From contig JBHPCZ010000116.1 of NCBI GenBank assembly GCA_042573625.1, positions 1 to 10,398 of the forward strand: a stretch of DNA of 10,398 nucleotides. The letters run 5' to 3'. The DNA comes from JBHPCZ01 sp042573625. Lineage in GTDB: Bacteria; Desulfobacterota; Desulfobacteria; Desulfobacterales; UBA11574. The translations under genes were made by a program, and so were the position numbers. Shown piece after piece: positions 7,814 to 10,398 of this stretch (position 1 is the first letter of the stretch; every line of letters starts with the position of its first letter). The notes under the pieces were generated by a model that was not told where the DNA came from, did not search any database, and was given only the letters and a program-made list of their open reading frames with translations.

Positions 7814-7831
7814 TGACTGAGCGGTCGTTCA
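7814..7831. promoter_or_regulatory. Predicted TetR operator 1 (tetR-icmF side)
   Basis: TGACTGAGCGGTCGTTCA is an imperfect palindrome with core TGAGCG-GT-CGTTCA (one mismatch between the 6-bp arms). It shares 16 of 18 bases with the site at 8039-8056. It starts three bases downstream of the predicted minus-strand -10 hexamer, overlapping the likely transcription start, where a bound repressor would block transcription. The form TGAnnGAnCGnTCnnTCA resembles operators of TetR-type fatty-acid regulators. Confidence 0.72.
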
Positions 7832-7834
7832 CAA

Positions 7835-7864
7835 ATGTTACCACGCCTATATTTTTTATGTCAA
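7835..7864 (-). promoter_or_regulatory. Predicted sigma-70 promoter for tetR-icmF
   Basis: On the minus strand a perfect -35 TTGACA (7859-7864) is followed after 18 bases by TAACAT (7835-7840), a 4-of-6 match to the -10 consensus. Transcription would start near 7829, inside operator 1 and about 65 bases before the tetR ATG. Confidence 0.6.
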
Positions 7865-7995
7865 GTTTTTCAAGAAGAACAGCCATCTTTATTAAAGCCC
7901 GACAGGCCGAAACACTTGCAATGGATTGTAAATACGAAAATTATGGATGCACCAGGAATGTTGAAAAGGTTGAGTCAGCGCGTATCATAAATATA

Positions 7996-8025
7996 TTGAC
8001 AACGTCGGTGGCAAAGGGGTAGAGT
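7996..8025 (+). promoter_or_regulatory. Predicted sigma-70 promoter for the rightward gene pair
   Basis: A perfect -35 TTGACA (7996-8001) is followed after 18 bases by TAGAGT (8020-8025), a 4-of-6 match to the -10 consensus. Transcription would start near 8032, a few bases before operator 2. This mirrors the promoter facing the other way and leaves an untranslated leader of roughly 200 bases before the ATG at 8229. Confidence 0.55.
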
Positions 8026-8038
8026 TGAAAAGGGATTA

Positions 8039-8056
8039 TGACTGAGCGCTCGCTCA
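8039..8056. promoter_or_regulatory. Predicted TetR operator 2 (rightward side)
   Basis: TGACTGAGCGCTCGCTCA contains the perfect palindrome TGAGCG-CT-CGCTCA and differs from operator 1 at only two positions. It lies just downstream of the predicted plus-strand transcription start. A repressor bound here would act as a roadblock on the ECHDC3-like and acyl-CoA dehydrogenase genes. Confidence 0.74.
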
Positions 8057-8228
8057 TATTTTTAGGGCAAAATGTCGGCGGTTCTGATTTTGCTCTCTAT
8101 CGTTCGCAAACTGAAATATTATGCGCTTAACATTTTTTTCCTTTCAGTATTTATGGTATGATATTGTTTGCATGTTGACAAATAGTGATGTTTTTTATCA
8201 GGGATTATAACGTTAAGGAGGTTAAATC
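8057..8228 (+). other. Untranslated leader of the rightward transcript
   Basis: No gene is visible between operator 2 and the ATG at 8229. ACTGAAA (8110-8116) can pair with TTTCAGT (8142-8148), and GCAAAC (8106-8111) can instead pair with GTTTGC (8166-8171). The two stems share bases and so exclude each other. The leader ends in a strong ribosome-binding site, AAGGAGG at 8215-8221, seven bases before the ATG. I recognise no known riboswitch. Confidence 0.35.
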
Positions 8229-9005
8229 ATGGAAAATCAGCCCATTCTTGTTGAAAAAAAGGATATGGTCGGAACCATCACACTGAATCGGCCGGAAGCG
8301 ATGAACACATTCAATGTCCCTAGCGCCAGAGCGTTGAATGACGCTCTGATCAGTATGGATAAAGATGACGAAGTGCGCGTAATGATAATCCGTGCCTCAG
8401 GAAAACATTTTTCAACCGGCATCTCTCTTCCGGAGTTTCAGGGGAAGAGCCCCAAAGAACTCCGGGAGTTTTTGCATTTGATGGATGAATTTTACCACAC
8501 CATCCCACGAATGAAAAAGCCGGTCATTGCCTCAGTCAAAGGATATGCGCTGGCCAACGGCGCAGGACTGGTGTTTGCAAGTGATCTTGCTGTGGCGGCA
8601 GAGGACGCCAAGTTCGGGACAACGGCCATCAACGTCGGCTTGATCTGCTTGGGGCCGGCCGTACCCCTGATGCGTCAGGTCGGCAGAAAAAAAGCCATTG
8701 AAATGATCCTGACCGGAGACATTATTTCCGCTCAGGAAGCAGAGCGGCTCGGCCTCATAAACAAAATCGTACCCCCTGATGAGCTGGATGCCGCGACCAT
8801 GAAACTTGCCGCCAGCATCGCCCAGAAAAGCCCCCAGGCCGTACAGATCGGAAAGACCGGCATTTACGGTATGTCAGAAATTCCTTACCATCAAGCCCTT
8901 GACTATATGGATGAATTGTTTGCGTCGCTCTGCGGTACAGAAGACGCCCGGGAAGGGATAGACGCTTTTCAGGAAAAACGGAAACCGGTATGGAAAAGCA
9001 GGTAG
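8229..9005 (+). CDS. Crotonase-fold protein, ECHDC3-like, lacking both catalytic Glu
   Basis: This 258-residue protein has the full crotonase fold: GTITLNRPEAMNTF at the N-terminus, the CoA/oxyanion loop around HFSTGISL (60-67), VKGYALANGAGLVFASD (103-119), FGTTAINVGL (129-138), and LTGDIISAQEAERLGLINKIVP. The C-terminus reads AREGIDAFQEKRKPVW. In classical enoyl-CoA hydratase the catalytic glutamates sit at GGGxE and, 20 residues later, FGxPE. Here those positions are Gly113 and Ala133. From memory, the INVGLIC segment and the KRKPVW ending match animal ECHDC3, which also lacks these residues and whose chemistry is unsettled. It would usually be annotated enoyl-CoA hydratase, and its place beside an acyl-CoA dehydrogenase suggests work on an acyl-CoA. 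Hydration of crotonyl-CoA should not be assumed. The start ATG follows AAGGAGG by seven bases. Confidence 0.9.
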   Translation: MENQPILVEKKDMVGTITLNRPEAMNTFNVPSARALNDALISMDKDDEVRVMIIRASGKHFSTGISLPEFQGKSPKELREFLHLMDEFYHTIPRMKKPVIASVKGYALANGAGLVFASDLAVAAEDAKFGTTAINVGLICLGPAVPLMRQVGRKKAIEMILTGDIISAQEAERLGLINKIVPPDELDAATMKLAASIAQKSPQAVQIGKTGIYGMSEIPYHQALDYMDELFASLCGTEDAREGIDAFQEKRKPVWKSR

Positions 9006-9097
9006 TAGAGAGTGGAATGGTGATGCCGAATATAGAACGGTGAATCCGTGGTTTTGAGCGCACAGAGAGATAATTTAACCGGAACAGGAGATTTGCA

Positions 9098-10246
9098 TTG
9101 GATTTCGATCTGACAAAAGAGCAGGAAATGATCCGAAAAGAGGTGCGGAAGTTTGCTCAGAGCGAAATCGCGCCAATCGCCGGCGAGCTTGATGAAAAAG
9201 AAGAATTTTCCCCTGTACTGACTAAAAAGATGGGGGAGATCGGCCTTTTCGGCATGTTTGTTTCAGAAGCGTATGGCGGTCAAGCGATGGACTATCTCTC
9301 CTACATCATCGCGGTGGAAGAGATCGCAAGAGTGGATGGATCTCAGGCGGCAACCATCGCAGCCGGAAACTCCCTCGGAATCGGCCCCATATATTATTTC
9401 GGGACCGAAGAACAAAAGAGAAAGTACCTTCCTAAACTTTGCAGTGGTGAAGGGCTCTGGGGCTTTGGACTCACAGAACCGACCGCCGGTTCAGACGCCG
9501 GCGGAAGCAAGACCACTGCCGTCCTGGACGGGAATGAGTGGGTACTGAATGGATCGAAAATATTCATAACCAATGCATCCTGTGAGCTTTCCATGGGGGT
9601 TACGGTTCAAGCGGTTACCGGTGCAAGGCCCAGTGGGAAACCGGAGTACACGTGCTTTCTGGTTGAGCATGGAACTCCCGGGTTCAAGGCTGTGCAGATA
9701 CACAAGAAGATGATGTGGCGGGCCTCAGACACTGCCGAACTCTATTTTGACGATATCAGAATTCCCAAAGATAATATTCTGGGCACAAAGGGAGACGGTT
9801 TCCACCAGATGCTTTCAACCCTTGACGGGGGCAGACTCTCCATCGGCGCCATGGGGGTTGGCGGTTCACAGGGAGCCTACGAACTCGCCCTGAAATACGC
9901 CCAAAAACGGGTCCAGTTCGGACAACCGATTTGTAAATTTCAGGCAGTTGCGTTTAAGTTGGCGGATTGCGCTTTAGAAATTGAATGTGCCCGAAACCTA
10001 CTATACAAGGCGTGCTGGTTGAAAGATCAAAATCGGCCTTTTGAAAAAGAGGCGGCAATGGCCAAGCTTTACAGTTCGGAAGTTATGGGCAGGGTCGTGA
10101 ATCACGCCGTTCAGATTCATGGCGGATACGGCCTTATGAAGGAATACAATGTGGAAAGATTTTACCGTGACCAGAAACTCCTTGATATCGGAGAGGGGAC
10201 TTCAGAAGTACAGAGAATTGTCATTTCGCGCTATATCGGCTGTTAA
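9098..10246 (+). CDS. Acyl-CoA dehydrogenase (short-chain, butyryl-CoA type)
   Basis: This complete 382-residue protein has the usual length of the SCAD/butyryl-CoA dehydrogenase group. It begins with TTG (9098-9100). No ATG fits the N-terminus, and AGGAG at 9086-9090 lies seven bases upstream; MDFDLTKEQEMIRKEVRKFA is the expected first helix. FGLTEPTAGSDAGG is the substrate/FAD signature of the middle domain and NGSKIFITNA follows. KRVQFGQPICKFQAVAFKLAD and QIHGGYGLMKEYNVERFYRD are in the C-terminal domain. GEGTSEVQRIVISR carries the catalytic base Glu366, with Gly before it where Tyr is common. It oxidises a short acyl-CoA to the 2-enoyl-CoA and passes electrons to electron-transfer flavoprotein, for which no gene is present here. 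It lies 92 bases after the ECHDC3-like gene, probably on one transcript. It could act on n-butyryl-CoA or a branched C4 acyl-CoA. Confidence 0.95.
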   Translation: MDFDLTKEQEMIRKEVRKFAQSEIAPIAGELDEKEEFSPVLTKKMGEIGLFGMFVSEAYGGQAMDYLSYIIAVEEIARVDGSQAATIAAGNSLGIGPIYYFGTEEQKRKYLPKLCSGEGLWGFGLTEPTAGSDAGGSKTTAVLDGNEWVLNGSKIFITNASCELSMGVTVQAVTGARPSGKPEYTCFLVEHGTPGFKAVQIHKKMMWRASDTAELYFDDIRIPKDNILGTKGDGFHQMLSTLDGGRLSIGAMGVGGSQGAYELALKYAQKRVQFGQPICKFQAVAFKLADCALEIECARNLLYKACWLKDQNRPFEKEAAMAKLYSSEVMGRVVNHAVQIHGGYGLMKEYNVERFYRDQKLLDIGEGTSEVQRIVISRYIGC

Positions 10247-10315
10247 TCCGGCTTGATGGAATTCTTTCTCAAGTTTCGCGCCCTAAATTATATGAGGGGG
10301 CAGGGAGTTTTTATC

Positions 10316-10327
10316 ATAAAGCTTTAT
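10316..10327. other. Perfect 12-bp AT-rich palindrome after the acyl-CoA dehydrogenase
   Basis: ATAAAGCTTTAT is self-complementary and lies 70 bases after the stop codon. It has no adjacent T-run, so it is not a convincing terminator. It may mark the edge of the repeat that begins just to its right. Confidence 0.25.
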
Positions 10328-10340
10328 AAATTAGCGAAAT

Positions 10341-10398
10341 GGGTGATCAGATTTTAAAGCGTGTGCTGTTTGAGTGGTTTAAGGATCGTTAGAAAGAA
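10341..10398 (+). repeat. Partial copy of the 3579-3780 palindromic repeat (cut by window end)
   Basis: GGTGATC, GATT, GCGTGT, CTGTTTGAGTG, CGTTAG and AAAGAA occur here in the same order and spacing as in the reverse complement of the right arm at 3712-3780. Agreement is roughly three quarters of positions by eye, with one or two single-base gaps. The GCATGC end is not seen, and the far arm would lie beyond the window. This shows that the arm sequence is dispersed. Confidence 0.65.

Noticed and set aside
7921..8022. A 33-codon open frame (MDCKYENYGC...) in the divergent control region
   Set aside because: It has no ribosome-binding site, overlaps the predicted rightward promoter and resembles no known small protein.
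8175..8210. A second TTGACA followed by TTATAA just before the ECHDC3-like gene
   Set aside because: The spacing is 24 bases, too long for a sigma-70 promoter, and no hexamer at 16-18 bases resembles a -10.
10247..10315. Possible terminator after the plus-strand acyl-CoA dehydrogenase (CTTGA...TCAAG)
   Set aside because: The stem is only five pairs with a long loop and no T-run, so it is not supportable.

Overview
The window looks like a chromosomal segment of an anaerobic, fatty-acid-oxidising bacterium, most likely a Desulfobacterota (Desulfobacteraceae-like) sulfate reducer. That placement is an inference from the gene styles (acyl-CoA dehydrogenases, IcmF, a cupin-XRE regulator), the moderate GC content and the palindromic repeats between genes. 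No rRNA, tRNA, CRISPR array, phage gene or transposase gene was seen.

The layout is two divergent gene sets around a shared control region at about 7763-8228. Leftward (minus strand), in transcription order: a TetR-family regulator (7130-7762), the fused isobutyryl-CoA mutase IcmF (3839-7117), a thiolase (2346-3524), a 3-hydroxybutyryl-CoA dehydrogenase (1199-2050), an XRE-cupin regulator (433-984) and the N-terminal part of an acyl-CoA dehydrogenase that runs off the left edge (1-361). Rightward (plus strand): a crotonase-fold protein resembling ECHDC3 (8229-9005) and a complete acyl-CoA dehydrogenase with a TTG start (9098-10246).

Read as a pathway, the genes cover isobutyryl-CoA to n-butyryl-CoA (IcmF), butyryl-CoA to crotonyl-CoA (acyl-CoA dehydrogenase), 3-hydroxybutyryl-CoA to acetoacetyl-CoA (HBD) and thiolysis to two acetyl-CoA. 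The weak link is the hydration step. The only crotonase-family protein here has Gly113 and Ala133 where classical enoyl-CoA hydratases carry their two catalytic glutamates, so either hydration is encoded elsewhere or this protein does something else.

The divergent control region holds two near-identical 18-bp sites (16 of 18 bases shared). Each sits just downstream of a TTGACA-N18-TAnnnT promoter, one facing each way. The simplest reading is that the TetR protein represses both promoters, including its own, until an acyl-CoA is present. The gaps in the leftward set contain two unrelated long imperfect palindromes (about 2128-2292 and 3579-3780). A partial copy of the second begins at the right edge (10341-10398), so it is a dispersed repeat family.
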